DNA from: a virus
DNA length: 33,725 nt
Virus record (IMG/VR): IMGVR_UViG_3300028392_000188
Location: 1 to 33,725 of that record
Direction: 5' to 3' (one strand)
Made by a program: the position numbers and the translations under genes. Below, piece after piece: positions 21,656-29,355 of this stretch. Positions within the stretch are counted from its first letter, which is position 1, and each line of letters begins with the position of its first letter. The notes under the pieces were generated by a model. It was given only the letters and a program-made list of their open reading frames with translations. It did no database searches and was not told the DNA's origin.

Positions 21656-23826
21656 CAACAACACCGGACAGCCAACCAGCAACACCAAACGTGCTACTGG
21701 CCGCGCTTGAATTCCTTGCAGAAGGGGTGGCAGTCGTACCAGCCGCCAACGACGGAACCAAACGACCATTAGGCAACTGGAAAGAATTCCAAACGCGTCA
21801 ACCTGAAGCAACCGAAGTGTTGCAATGGGCAACGACAGCACAAGGATTCGGCGTCATCACTGGCGCAGTCTCAGGAAATTTAGAGATGATGGAATTGGAA
21901 GGTCGAGCAGTCGCCGCCGACCTACACACCCAAGCCCGAGAACTTGCCTACGCCAGCGGACTAGACCACCTGTGGGAAATCCTTGCCAACACCTACGTCG
22001 AAGCAACCCCATCAGGAGGACTTCACTGGCTTTACCGAATCAGCGACCACGATGTCCCAGGCAACACCAAACTAGCTCGACGACCAGGCGAGAATGGCGG
22101 GGTTGACGTACTAGCCGAAACTCGTGGCGAAGGCGGGTTCTGCATTGTTGCGCCATCAGGCGGAACCACACACCCATCAGGGGACAGTTGGGAACGACTC
22201 AACGGATCAACACCAAAGTCCATTCAGACAATCAGTTGGGAACAGCGCGAAGCAATTCACGCAATCTTCAAAATGCTCGACGAAATGCCCAACGTCGAAC
22301 TTATCCAAACAGCCATCCAGCCCAAAGACCCCGACGGCAGACTCTCGCCCGGTGACGACTACAACAACCGAACCAGTTGGGACGATATTTTGACCGACTG
22401 GACGAAGGTATATCAGCGTGGTGGGGAAACATTCTGGCGACGACCTGGCAAAGATGTCGGAATCAGTGCCAGCACCGGTCGCGGGGAATCTGACAATCTT
22501 TACGTCTGGACTACATCGACACAGTTTGAATCCGAGAAGCCATACAGCAAATTCGCGGCGTGGACTTTGCTGAACTTCGGCGATACTAGCCAACAGTCAT
22601 TCAGCATGGCCGCCAAACAACTCCGACAGCTCGGATTCGGCGACATCAGCATGGTTCAAGAACAACGCCTGAACGACTTCATGCCAGAAAACTTGGTGAA
22701 CCTAGACCCAAAAGAACTCGGCGAACTGGGTGAATCCACGCCAGTTGACCATGACGACCCACTATTCAAGTTTGAACTGCTCAACGCCAAAATCCGCCGA
22801 CAAGTCAAACGCACACTCGACGATGAAGAAATCTTGGCAACATTCAGAACGCCAACATTCGTGCGATCCTTGGCCGAAGAACTACAACAGCCAGAGCCAG
22901 AACAAGAATGGGTAATCAACGAACTACTACCCCAGAACGCCAACGTCCTTCTCACCGCCGCATATAAGTCCGGCAAGACCACCATGGTCAATAACCTAGT
23001 GAAGTCAATCGTTGACGAAGAACCATTCCTAGACACCTACGGAGTCCAACCCCACGACGGTCGCGTGGTTATCTTCAACTACGAAGTAGACCCCCGACAA
23101 TATCGCCAATGGTTACGAGAAATGAACATCCGAAACCTAGACAAAATCACCATAGTCCACCTACGCGGATTGCGAATGCCCATGATTGTCGAACATATCG
23201 AAGACAAGATTGTGGACATGCTCGCCGAGCTGGAATGCCAGACGTGGATCATTGACCCTTTCGCCCGCGCATTCGTAGGCAGTGGCGAAGAAAACAGCAA
23301 CAGCGACGTCGGACGGTTCCTAGACACCATTGACGTCATCAAAGACCGCGCAGGGGTTCACAATATGGTCATGCCAGCCCACACAGGGCGTTCCACCGAC
23401 GATGGCGGAATGGTACGCGCCAGAGGTGCGACAAGGCTCGACGACCACGCAGACGTCCGCTGGCTCATGTCAAAGACCGACACCGGAGACCGCTTCTTCT
23501 CGGCCAACGGTCGCGATGTGGAACTGTCCGAACGGTTACTGGAATTCGACCCCGAAACCCGAAAACTGGCATTCAAGCGCGACATCAACAAACGCGAAAA
23601 GGCACTAGAGGACATCATTCATTCGATGGTGGAATATGTGACACTCAATCCAGAATGCACCGCCACACAGCTCACAGTCAACGCCAAGGGAGACAAAAAC
23701 AGGTTCAGCGAAGCCAAGGCAAAGGCACTTTCGGACGGCAAAATCGTTGAAAAAATCTACGGATCCAGCAAGGTCTACATTTTGCCATCGCCTAACGACT
23801 TCAGGCGAACAGAATCCATTGCCTAA
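21652..23826 (+). CDS. Primase-polymerase/helicase fusion
   Basis: 724 aa with AAGGACAA 3 nt upstream. The N-terminal PrimPol-type part (about 12-190) has FLAEGVAVVP, an acidic ELEG (81-84), SGGLHWLY with H125, and GVDVLAETRGEGGFCIVAPS. A linker/primase C-terminal region (230-330) carries SWDDILTDW and FWRRPGKDVGISA. Then comes a RecA-fold ATPase with Walker A AAYKSGKTT (436-444) and Walker B WIIDPF (532-537), and later arginine-bearing RARGATRLDDHADVRWLM. It ends in a winged-helix-like segment. This is the phage's replication initiator: it makes primers and unwinds DNA, then recruits a host polymerase, as none is encoded. The neighbouring genes fit an early replication module. Confidence 0.83.
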   Translation: MTTTPDSQPATPNVLLAALEFLAEGVAVVPAANDGTKRPLGNWKEFQTRQPEATEVLQWATTAQGFGVITGAVSGNLEMMELEGRAVAADLHTQARELAYASGLDHLWEILANTYVEATPSGGLHWLYRISDHDVPGNTKLARRPGENGGVDVLAETRGEGGFCIVAPSGGTTHPSGDSWERLNGSTPKSIQTISWEQREAIHAIFKMLDEMPNVELIQTAIQPKDPDGRLSPGDDYNNRTSWDDILTDWTKVYQRGGETFWRRPGKDVGISASTGRGESDNLYVWTTSTQFESEKPYSKFAAWTLLNFGDTSQQSFSMAAKQLRQLGFGDISMVQEQRLNDFMPENLVNLDPKELGELGESTPVDHDDPLFKFELLNAKIRRQVKRTLDDEEILATFRTPTFVRSLAEELQQPEPEQEWVINELLPQNANVLLTAAYKSGKTTMVNNLVKSIVDEEPFLDTYGVQPHDGRVVIFNYEVDPRQYRQWLREMNIRNLDKITIVHLRGLRMPMIVEHIEDKIVDMLAELECQTWIIDPFARAFVGSGEENSNSDVGRFLDTIDVIKDRAGVHNMVMPAHTGRSTDDGGMVRARGATRLDDHADVRWLMSKTDTGDRFFSANGRDVELSERLLEFDPETRKLAFKRDINKREKALEDIIHSMVEYVTLNPECTATQLTVNAKGDKNRFSEAKAKALSDGKIVEKIYGSSKVYILPSPNDFRRTESIA

Positions 23827-23888
23827 TGGGAAAATTGGCACATCGCCTGCATCGCCTGAACACATTTCAAAAATCAGGTGGAAGTCTG

Positions 23889-23909
23889 ACTAACCCTTTA
23901 GTGGTTAGT
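23889..23909 (+). other. Short stem-loop in the 106-nt gap after the helicase
   Basis: ACTAACC (23889-23895) pairs with GGTTAGT (23903-23909) over a 7-nt loop. Also in this gap (23827-23932), CATCGCCTG occurs twice in tandem at about 23840-23858. No T run follows. It could be a weak terminator, a pause site or part of an origin; I see no -35/-10 pair here. Confidence 0.4.
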
Positions 23910-23932
23910 AGACATTTAGGAGATGATTGCGA

Positions 23933-24286
23933 ATGACACCAAAACGACTCAAACCACTTCCAACAGCCCAACCCGACACCTGCCGAAAATGCGGATCAAC
24001 CACCTGGCTCATTCAGACAGAAAACTTCATCCCAATCCAACTCGCCACAACCCTTCTCACCGACCACACCGAACTCGCCGCCAAACTCAACCGACTCCCC
24101 ACCTGGAACCTACACAAAGCCCACCCGACCTTCACCATCCGACACCGAGCAATCTGGGACATCCAAGCAACCCGACAACAACCACACCTGCCCAATCACC
24201 TGTGCGACCTAGACTTCACACAAGAACATCCCAACTACTTCCCCAGCCGAATCACCTACGAATTCACCGAGGAATCAAGATTCTGA
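23933..24286 (+). CDS. Zinc-finger-containing hypothetical protein
   Basis: 117 aa from the ATG at 23933, with AGGAG 10 nt upstream; a TTG at 23927 is closer to that site and may be the real start. It has CRKCG near the N-terminus (one CxxC), then a helical, Thr/Leu/Pro-rich part and a late CDLDF. Its codons are unusually C- and A-rich. An alternative frame is open through the whole gene on the same strand, an effect of that composition. It overlaps the following gene by TGATG. Possibly a DNA-binding protein acting with it; unproven. Confidence 0.6.
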   Translation: MTPKRLKPLPTAQPDTCRKCGSTTWLIQTENFIPIQLATTLLTDHTELAAKLNRLPTWNLHKAHPTFTIRHRAIWDIQATRQQPHLPNHLCDLDFTQEHPNYFPSRITYEFTEESRF

Positions 24287-25062
24287 TGAACCTGCACAAA
24301 TGCCCCACCTGCCGGCGCAAACTAGCAGACACCAAAAACATCATTTGTGACAAATGCACCGAACGAATGCGCAAAAACCTTGACGACCTGCCACAGCTCA
24401 TGATCGAAGCGGGCAAATACCTAGAACCCCAACAAGGCGGCCAAGGCACATCATCAGGTGCGCACCCAAGCATTGGGATCAACGTCAACGCTTTCGACTT
24501 TGCAAGCGGTAGGGACATCCTCAACGTCCTGCACGAATGGGAAAAGATTATCCGCACCGAACGCCAACTGACCCCGCCAGCCTTGCTACCGTTCTATAAC
24601 AACCCCGTCAGAATGTCCGTCCGCTTCCACCTAGCACACCTGACCTGGACAATCCAACAACCATGGGCAGACGAATTCTGGCAAGAAGTCAGCCAACTAC
24701 ACCACCACGGAATCATTGCAGCCCAAAAACAAATAGATCCTGTACGACGAATCCCATGCCCGGCACCACACCCAGAAGACGACGCCAAGAACTGTGGCGC
24801 AATGCTAGGCGTCACCGACGCCGACCTGACCACATCCATCCAATGCCGACGTTGCAAAACCAACTGGACACCAGCACGACTGGTCGCGGTAGCAATGTCC
24901 GACCCCAACCATGAAGTGTGGTTGGATGTGGAATCTATTGCGGCATGGATTGGGTTGTCAGAACGTCAGGTTCGGCGAATAGTCCAGACCAAACGAATCC
25001 CCAAGCGCGGGCAGTTAGTCAACGTCAATGCTTTCCTTGACGCCCACCGTGGCACGATTTGA
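24286..25062 (+). CDS. Zinc-ribbon and helix-turn-helix DNA-binding protein
   Basis: 258 aa from the ATG at 24286. The N-terminus has CPTCRRKLADTKNIICDKC (residues 6-24), a zinc ribbon. The middle is mixed, with another CxxC pair (QCRRCKTNW). The C-terminal part (HEVWLDVESIAAWIGLSERQ, then VRRIVQTKRIPKRGQLVNVN) is a MerR/excisionase-type winged helix-turn-helix. The last 160 bases change composition: upstream is C/A-rich, downstream G/T-rich, the switch lying at about 24900. It is probably a regulator of early-to-late gene expression or a replication factor. Confidence 0.68.
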   Translation: MNLHKCPTCRRKLADTKNIICDKCTERMRKNLDDLPQLMIEAGKYLEPQQGGQGTSSGAHPSIGINVNAFDFASGRDILNVLHEWEKIIRTERQLTPPALLPFYNNPVRMSVRFHLAHLTWTIQQPWADEFWQEVSQLHHHGIIAAQKQIDPVRRIPCPAPHPEDDAKNCGAMLGVTDADLTTSIQCRRCKTNWTPARLVAVAMSDPNHEVWLDVESIAAWIGLSERQVRRIVQTKRIPKRGQLVNVNAFLDAHRGTI

Positions 25063-25091
25063 CAATTAGTGTCCGCCGAGTGTGCTACGCT
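25059..25091 (+). promoter_or_regulatory. Candidate promoter before the packaging block
   Basis: TTGACA (25059-25064) is a perfect -35 box. TGTGCT (25081-25086) at 16 nt is a poor -10. The extended TGCTACGCT (25083-25091) is a better -10 but at 21 nt. The box overlaps the previous stop. A leader hairpin follows at 25121-25146. A plausible late-region promoter, moderate to low certainty. Confidence 0.45.
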
Positions 25092-25120
25092 AAGCGCAAA
25101 CAACTTCTGTCAGAACAATC

Positions 25121-25146
25121 ACCCACAACTCACAAGGTTTGTGGGT
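25121..25146 (+). other. Leader stem-loop
   Basis: ACCCACAA (25121-25128) pairs with TTGTGGGT (25139-25146), loop of 10 nt, followed by GTTGT. It lies between the candidate promoter and the first small gene at 25177. It could be an attenuator or a mild terminator. No known riboswitch fold is visible. Confidence 0.55.
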
Positions 25147-25176
25147 GTTGTCATGTCAAGGTGTCACAATGAAACC

Positions 25177-25335
25177 ATGGCAGTCATCGTCAACCAGATT
25201 GAACAAGTAACCGTCGCCGAGATCGACGAAGCATTAGGTTACTTGGTCGATACGTTGCGCCAGCAACCGAACCCCGATGTGTTCATGAGCATTGTTGACG
25301 AGCTACTAGACGCACGATTGGCAATCAAGCCATGA
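25177..25335 (+). CDS. Small helical hypothetical protein
   Basis: 52 aa from the ATG at 25177; the start is uncertain because AAGGTG lies 13 nt upstream, and an in-frame ATG at 25153 lacks a good site. It is acidic and helical (VNQIEQVTVAEIDEALGYLVDTL, then VFMSIVDELLDARL). It overlaps the next gene by ATGA. Not recognised. Confidence 0.5.
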   Translation: MAVIVNQIEQVTVAEIDEALGYLVDTLRQQPNPDVFMSIVDELLDARLAIKP

Positions 25336-25538
25336 GGCTCTCGGTATCCATTGGCGACGTAATCATCGACTATGAGGATGACCAAACAACGCCGTCGCTT
25401 GATGGACTTGAATCAACTTTGAATCGGATCACTGACGCAGCCATTCACACCTACACCAATACCGAAACAATGTTCGTCTCATTCACACCGGAATCGGAAG
25501 AAACCGAAGAAGAATCAGAGACCGAGGACAATGCCTAA
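25332..25538 (+). CDS. Small acidic hypothetical protein
   Basis: 68 aa, ATGA-coupled to the previous gene and overlapping the HNH gene by 8 nt. Beta-like at the start (RLSVSIGDVIIDYEDDQ), it ends in a strongly acidic tail (ESEETEEESETEDNA). Not recognised. The acidic end could mimic DNA or bind a basic partner; speculative. Confidence 0.5.
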   Translation: MRLSVSIGDVIIDYEDDQTTPSLDGLESTLNRITDAAIHTYTNTETMFVSFTPESEETEEESETEDNA

Positions 25539-25851
25539 GATTGCTTGCCTTAACTGTGGCATCCCTTCAAACGGTTATCGCTGTGAGAATTGCGCTCAAG
25601 CGTATGCGAAGAAGTACGCCTGGAAGCCATCGTCTGCCCAACGTGGCTATGACGCGCAGTGGCGCAAGGTACGCCTACAAGTCTTGGACAGAGACCACTG
25701 GACGTGTTACATATGCAATAAAAAACTTGTTGGAAATGACGCCACTGTGGATCACTTGGTTGCCCTGTCTAAAGATTACGAACAAAGACTGAACCCTGAC
25801 AACCTGCGGGCATGTTGTCGTTCGTGCAATAGTGCTAAGAAGAATAAATAA
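25531..25851 (+). CDS. Free-standing HNH endonuclease
   Basis: 106 aa. The N-terminal zinc motif is CLNCGIPSNGYRCENC. The HNH core follows: RLQVLDRDHWTCYICNKKLV, then ATVDHLVALS (the D-H pair), then NPDNLRACCRSCNSAKK (Asn and the second CxxC). It is located just before the terminase genes, as is typical for HNH proteins that assist packaging in HK97-like phages. It is also the only nuclease in the genome that could act in trans on the intron-less capsid site, so homing by this enzyme is possible, though the packaging role is the better guess. Confidence 0.85.
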   Translation: MPKIACLNCGIPSNGYRCENCAQAYAKKYAWKPSSAQRGYDAQWRKVRLQVLDRDHWTCYICNKKLVGNDATVDHLVALSKDYEQRLNPDNLRACCRSCNSAKKNK

Positions 25852-25969
25852 AAACAAGTCAATTTAGAAATTCCTATTTTTTCAGGGGATTTGTTAGATG
25901 ACCCAGCCCCCAAGCAGAACGCACACATTCGCGAAACTTTGAACTCTGAATTTTGATTGGACTTTCCAC
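25852..25969 (+). other. 118-nt non-coding gap before the terminase small subunit
   Basis: No gene or clear terminator here. It is A/T-rich at first (AAGTCAATTTAGAAATTCC, then TATTTTTTCAGGGGATTTG) and holds a C-rich segment (CCCAGCCCCCAAG). Between HNH and terminase is where cos packaging sites often lie in similar phages. No repeat or palindrome that would prove a cos site was seen. Confidence 0.35.
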
Positions 25970-26419
25970 ATGGCAACAAACGGACGGCCACCAAAACCTG
26001 TCGAGCTGAAACGCGCTCAGGGAAATCCCGGAAACCGCAAACTTCCCGATGTGTCAATTGTTCAAACCTTGCCTATGGCGGTAGCAATTCCAGAGCCACC
26101 GGCAGACCTTGGCGAAGAAGGATTGCGTTTGTGGAATCGCTCATGGGATTTCGCAATAACTTGGCTAAGTCCGAACAGTGATATTTCCGCGGTTGAACAT
26201 GCTTGCCGAACAGCCGATTTGTTGATGTTGGCGCAGAACAAATATCGCGCCACGTTGGATTCCGCTGACGGTCGCGTTGTTGTGGCCATGTCTAAAACCA
26301 TGACCGACACTTTCGCAGCCCTAGGCTTTGACCCGACTTCGCGTTCTCGCTTAGGTGTCGCCGAAGTGAAACGCGCCAGTGCGCTTGATAACTTAATCGC
26401 TAAACGTCAGGCGAAATGA
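25970..26419 (+). CDS. terS: Terminase small subunit (P27-like)
   Basis: 149 aa. It starts GRPPKPVELKRAQGNPGNRKLP (GRPxKP and GNPG are hallmarks of P27-type small terminases), followed by a helical body with ADLGEEGLRLWNRSWDF and a C-terminal FDPTSRSRLGVAEVKR. It recognises phage DNA and recruits the large subunit. The ribosome site before the ATG is weak. The stop overlaps the large-subunit start by ATGA. Confidence 0.8.
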   Translation: MATNGRPPKPVELKRAQGNPGNRKLPDVSIVQTLPMAVAIPEPPADLGEEGLRLWNRSWDFAITWLSPNSDISAVEHACRTADLLMLAQNKYRATLDSADGRVVVAMSKTMTDTFAALGFDPTSRSRLGVAEVKRASALDNLIAKRQAK

Positions 26420-27975
26420 TGGCAACCCAGGGGAAACGCAAGGATCAGAATTGGCCGCCACGCTGGCTCACGCCTGTCCCTGCCGCCGACTTGAAACGGT
26501 CGTCCGGCGATGACGTTGTGGATTTCGCTGAAGCGTTGTGCAAAATCACCAAGGACAGTGTTGCTGGTTCGTCGGGTGAACCCTTAATTTTCAGACCTTG
26601 GCAACGTGAATTGACTCGGTCACTGTTTGCTCGCAAGGCTGATGGAACATTACGTCATCGAACGGCCATCGTCGGATTGCCCCGCAAAAATGGAAAATCG
26701 GCGTGGGCGGCGTCTTTGGCTTTGGAACACTTGGTTCTTGGCCCGAATGGTGGCGAAGTTTATTCCTGCGCCGCTGACCGCGCCCAGGCGAAGATTGTGT
26801 TTGATACGGTCAAGGAAATGGTCAGGCTTCAACCTGAACTGTCTGAATTCTTGCAACCGTTTCGTGACGCGATTTACAACCCAAAGAATGGCGCGGTGTA
26901 TCGCGCATTGTCGTCGGAGTCATTCACGAAAGAAGGCTTGTCCCCTACTTTCACGGTATTCGATGAAGTCCACGCGCAACCGAATCGTGAGCTGTGGGAC
27001 GTTCTCGCGTTGGCTTCCGGCGCACGCAATGAACCGTTGATGGTGGGAATCACCACCGCAGGAGTCAAGACAGATTCCACCGGTAAAGATTCAATTTGTT
27101 ATTCGCTATATCAGCATGGCCAGAAGGTCGCACTGGGCGAAATTGTGGATCCAACTTTCTTCATGGCTTGGTGGGAAGCCGCCGACCAGTCGCAGGATTA
27201 TCGCGACGTTGATGTGTGGAAGCAGGCCAACCCTGGCTTCGATGACATTGTGGCAGCGCAAGATTTTGAATCGGTTATTAACCGAACCCCTGAATCAGAA
27301 TTCCGCACTAAGCGATTGAATCAGTGGGTGTCGGTGTCTGACACTTGGCTTCCTGCTGGAACGTGGGAATCTATTGTTGATGATTCTCGCGAGGTCGAGC
27401 GTGGCGCGTCAATCGTTCTAGCCTTTGACGGTTCTTATAATGGCGACTGCACCGCAATTGTCGGCGTGACTGTCGAAGAAAATCCGCATGTGTTCGTTGT
27501 GGAGTCGTGGGAAAAACCTGATGGCGAATCTGCTGAATGGCAGGTTCCAGTTATCGAGGTCGAAGATCGTATTCGTGAAGCGTGCCAGAAATGGCAAGTG
27601 GAAGAAATCGCGTGCGACCCTTACCGCTGGGCAAGAACATTCCAAGTGTTGGAAGATGAAGGTTTGCCGGTGGTGTTGTTCCCACAGTCAGCTTCTCGCA
27701 TGACTCCAGCGACAACTCGCTTCTTTGAAGCGGTAATGAATAAGACCATGACCCAAGATGGCGACCCACGTTTGGCGCGTCATATTGGAAACGCAACAAT
27801 GAAAACAGATTCGCGTGGTTCTCGCTTGGCGAAGGAGTCGCGCAATTCTGTCCGTCGAATCGACTTGGCGGTTGCGTCGGTTATGGGTTTGGAACGTGCC
27901 GCATGGTGGGCGTCTCAAGATGGCGGAATGCCAATGATTTTCGATCCGTGGAGTTTAGGGGAATTTGATGAATAA
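26416..27975 (+). CDS. terL: Terminase large subunit
   Basis: 519 aa (518 from the second ATG at 26419). It powers DNA packaging and cuts the concatemer. The ATPase has Walker A GLPRKNGKS (87-95) and Walker B TVFDE (180-184). The RNase H-like nuclease has Asp residues in LAFDGSYNGDC, ACDPYRW and RRIDLAVASVMG. It is complete and of normal length. It overlaps the small subunit on one side and the next small gene on the other. Confidence 0.93.
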   Translation: MMATQGKRKDQNWPPRWLTPVPAADLKRSSGDDVVDFAEALCKITKDSVAGSSGEPLIFRPWQRELTRSLFARKADGTLRHRTAIVGLPRKNGKSAWAASLALEHLVLGPNGGEVYSCAADRAQAKIVFDTVKEMVRLQPELSEFLQPFRDAIYNPKNGAVYRALSSESFTKEGLSPTFTVFDEVHAQPNRELWDVLALASGARNEPLMVGITTAGVKTDSTGKDSICYSLYQHGQKVALGEIVDPTFFMAWWEAADQSQDYRDVDVWKQANPGFDDIVAAQDFESVINRTPESEFRTKRLNQWVSVSDTWLPAGTWESIVDDSREVERGASIVLAFDGSYNGDCTAIVGVTVEENPHVFVVESWEKPDGESAEWQVPVIEVEDRIREACQKWQVEEIACDPYRWARTFQVLEDEGLPVVLFPQSASRMTPATTRFFEAVMNKTMTQDGDPRLARHIGNATMKTDSRGSRLAKESRNSVRRIDLAVASVMGLERAAWWASQDGGMPMIFDPWSLGEFDE

Positions 27976-28129
27976 GTGGTTCAGCCGTGAAGTTGTCACG
28001 AACGTGACCGAAATTGGTGGAGCATTGTCAGTGACCGTGGGGGTTGGTTTGCTGGCTGGTGCTGCCGCTGCCCTAATCCTTGGAGGGATTTTCGCAATGT
28101 TGTTTTCATATTTGGCAGATAGCCGATGA
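27968..28129 (+). CDS. 53-aa one-TM protein between terminase and portal
   Basis: It starts at the ATG at 27968, inside the last bases of the terminase gene, and overlaps the portal start by ATGA. It has a short charged N-terminus (NKWFSREVV) and one long hydrophobic stretch (LSVTVGVGLLAGAAAALILG, then GIFAMLFSYLA), a membrane helix rich in Gly and Ala. It was found by reading the gap in all frames. Its coupling and membrane character suggest translation. Role unknown. Confidence 0.6.
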   Translation: MNKWFSREVVTNVTEIGGALSVTVGVGLLAGAAAALILGGIFAMLFSYLADSR

Positions 28130-29355
28130 GTATTCTTCGCCGTGGTGCTGGCGATGTCGTCGGCCGTTACCCACAATTCAACAACTATGTCGCGCCACTG
28201 TCGCAACTGTACGGCCAGACACAAGTCACGTCTAGTGCTGGCGAGCGCATTGACGAATGGACAGCGTTAGGCATTTCGTCAGTGTTCTCGGCTGTGTCTA
28301 TTCTTGCCGATTCTGTGGCGTCGCTTCCGCTTCGTGCGTTCAAAATTGTTGACGGTCAGCGCGAGAATATTCCGTTGCCTTCATTGTTGGCTGAACCTGA
28401 TGTGGCTGCCGGAACAAACACTTTCGAATTCATTCACATGGTCATGGTGTCTTTGGCACTTCATGGAAACGCATACATTCACATTGACCGCGACCGAGCT
28501 GGAAACGCAATCGGTTTGGTTCCGCTTCATCCGTACCAAATGCAGGTGCTTCCAACTGGCGACCAGATTGGTCGTCGCTACCTGCACCTAGGCAATGAGA
28601 TCGACCAAGATTCAATTCTTCACTTGCGTTGGATGACTCCGCCACAATCATTGGTCGGTGTCTCGCCACTGATTCAGTCGCGCAACCTGGTTGGAATTTC
28701 GTTGGCCATGGATCGTCACCTAGCCCAGTTCTATGGCGAAGGTGGCACACCGTCGGGCGTTCTAGCAACTGATCAGAAGTTGACCATTGATCAGGCTCGC
28801 GTCATTCAGGGAACATGGGAAGCAACCCACCGACGTCATCGCCGTCCAGCGGTGTTGTCTGATGGTTTGAAGTTCACACCAATCACGACGTCGGCTGCGG
28901 ACGCTCAAATGATCCAGTCTCGCGAACAACTTATTCGCGATATTGCCCGTATCTTCCGAATCCCTGCGCACCTAATCGGCGCAACTGGCGACGGTCAGAC
29001 CTACCAGAACGTCGAGCAAGGTTCAATTAACTTCCTGACCTACACGATCACACCATGGATTCGCCGTCTTGAAATTGCGTTGTCCAAGGTTCTTGCACCT
29101 GGAACCGATGTTGTATTTGACTTCGCTTCGCTTCTTCGCACCGATTCGCTCACTCGCGCTCGCGTGAATTCCATGATGATTAACTCTGGCGCAATGTCAC
29201 CGAACGAATCACGCATGACTGTTGGCCTTGAACCTTACGAAGGTGGCGACGTATTCCACCAGTCGATGGTTGGCAATGTCACCGCTGGTGGCGAATTGCC
29301 GGCACTTGGTCTCGATGTGGATCCAAGCGCACCTGTCATGGGGGTTCTTGAATAA
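28126..29355 (+). CDS. Portal protein (HK97 family)
   Basis: 409 aa, the dodecameric DNA gateway. Family features: WTALGISSVFSAVSILADSVASLPLRAF, then FEFIHMVMVSLALHGNAYIHIDRDR, then the conserved HPYQMQVL turn. The clip/stem region has a FRIPAHLIGATGDGQTYQNVEQGSINFL stretch (both quoted in parts here), and a C-terminal portion with LLRTDSLTRARV. Complete and of normal length. It overlaps the protease fusion start by one base (TAATG). Confidence 0.9.
   Translation: MSILRRGAGDVVGRYPQFNNYVAPLSQLYGQTQVTSSAGERIDEWTALGISSVFSAVSILADSVASLPLRAFKIVDGQRENIPLPSLLAEPDVAAGTNTFEFIHMVMVSLALHGNAYIHIDRDRAGNAIGLVPLHPYQMQVLPTGDQIGRRYLHLGNEIDQDSILHLRWMTPPQSLVGVSPLIQSRNLVGISLAMDRHLAQFYGEGGTPSGVLATDQKLTIDQARVIQGTWEATHRRHRRPAVLSDGLKFTPITTSAADAQMIQSREQLIRDIARIFRIPAHLIGATGDGQTYQNVEQGSINFLTYTITPWIRRLEIALSKVLAPGTDVVFDFASLLRTDSLTRARVNSMMINSGAMSPNESRMTVGLEPYEGGDVFHQSMVGNVTAGGELPALGLDVDPSAPVMGVLE

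Noticed and set aside
23923-24285. N-terminal extension of the zinc/HTH gene through the preceding gene
   Set aside because: The extra 121 residues are a His/Pro/Thr-rich out-of-frame reading of the gene at 23933. The real start is the ATG at 24286 with TGATG coupling and a zinc motif just after it.
25168-25176. ATG at 25168 as start of a small gene
   Set aside because: That frame stops after about a dozen codons. The in-frame ATG at 25177 gives the coupled 52-aa product.
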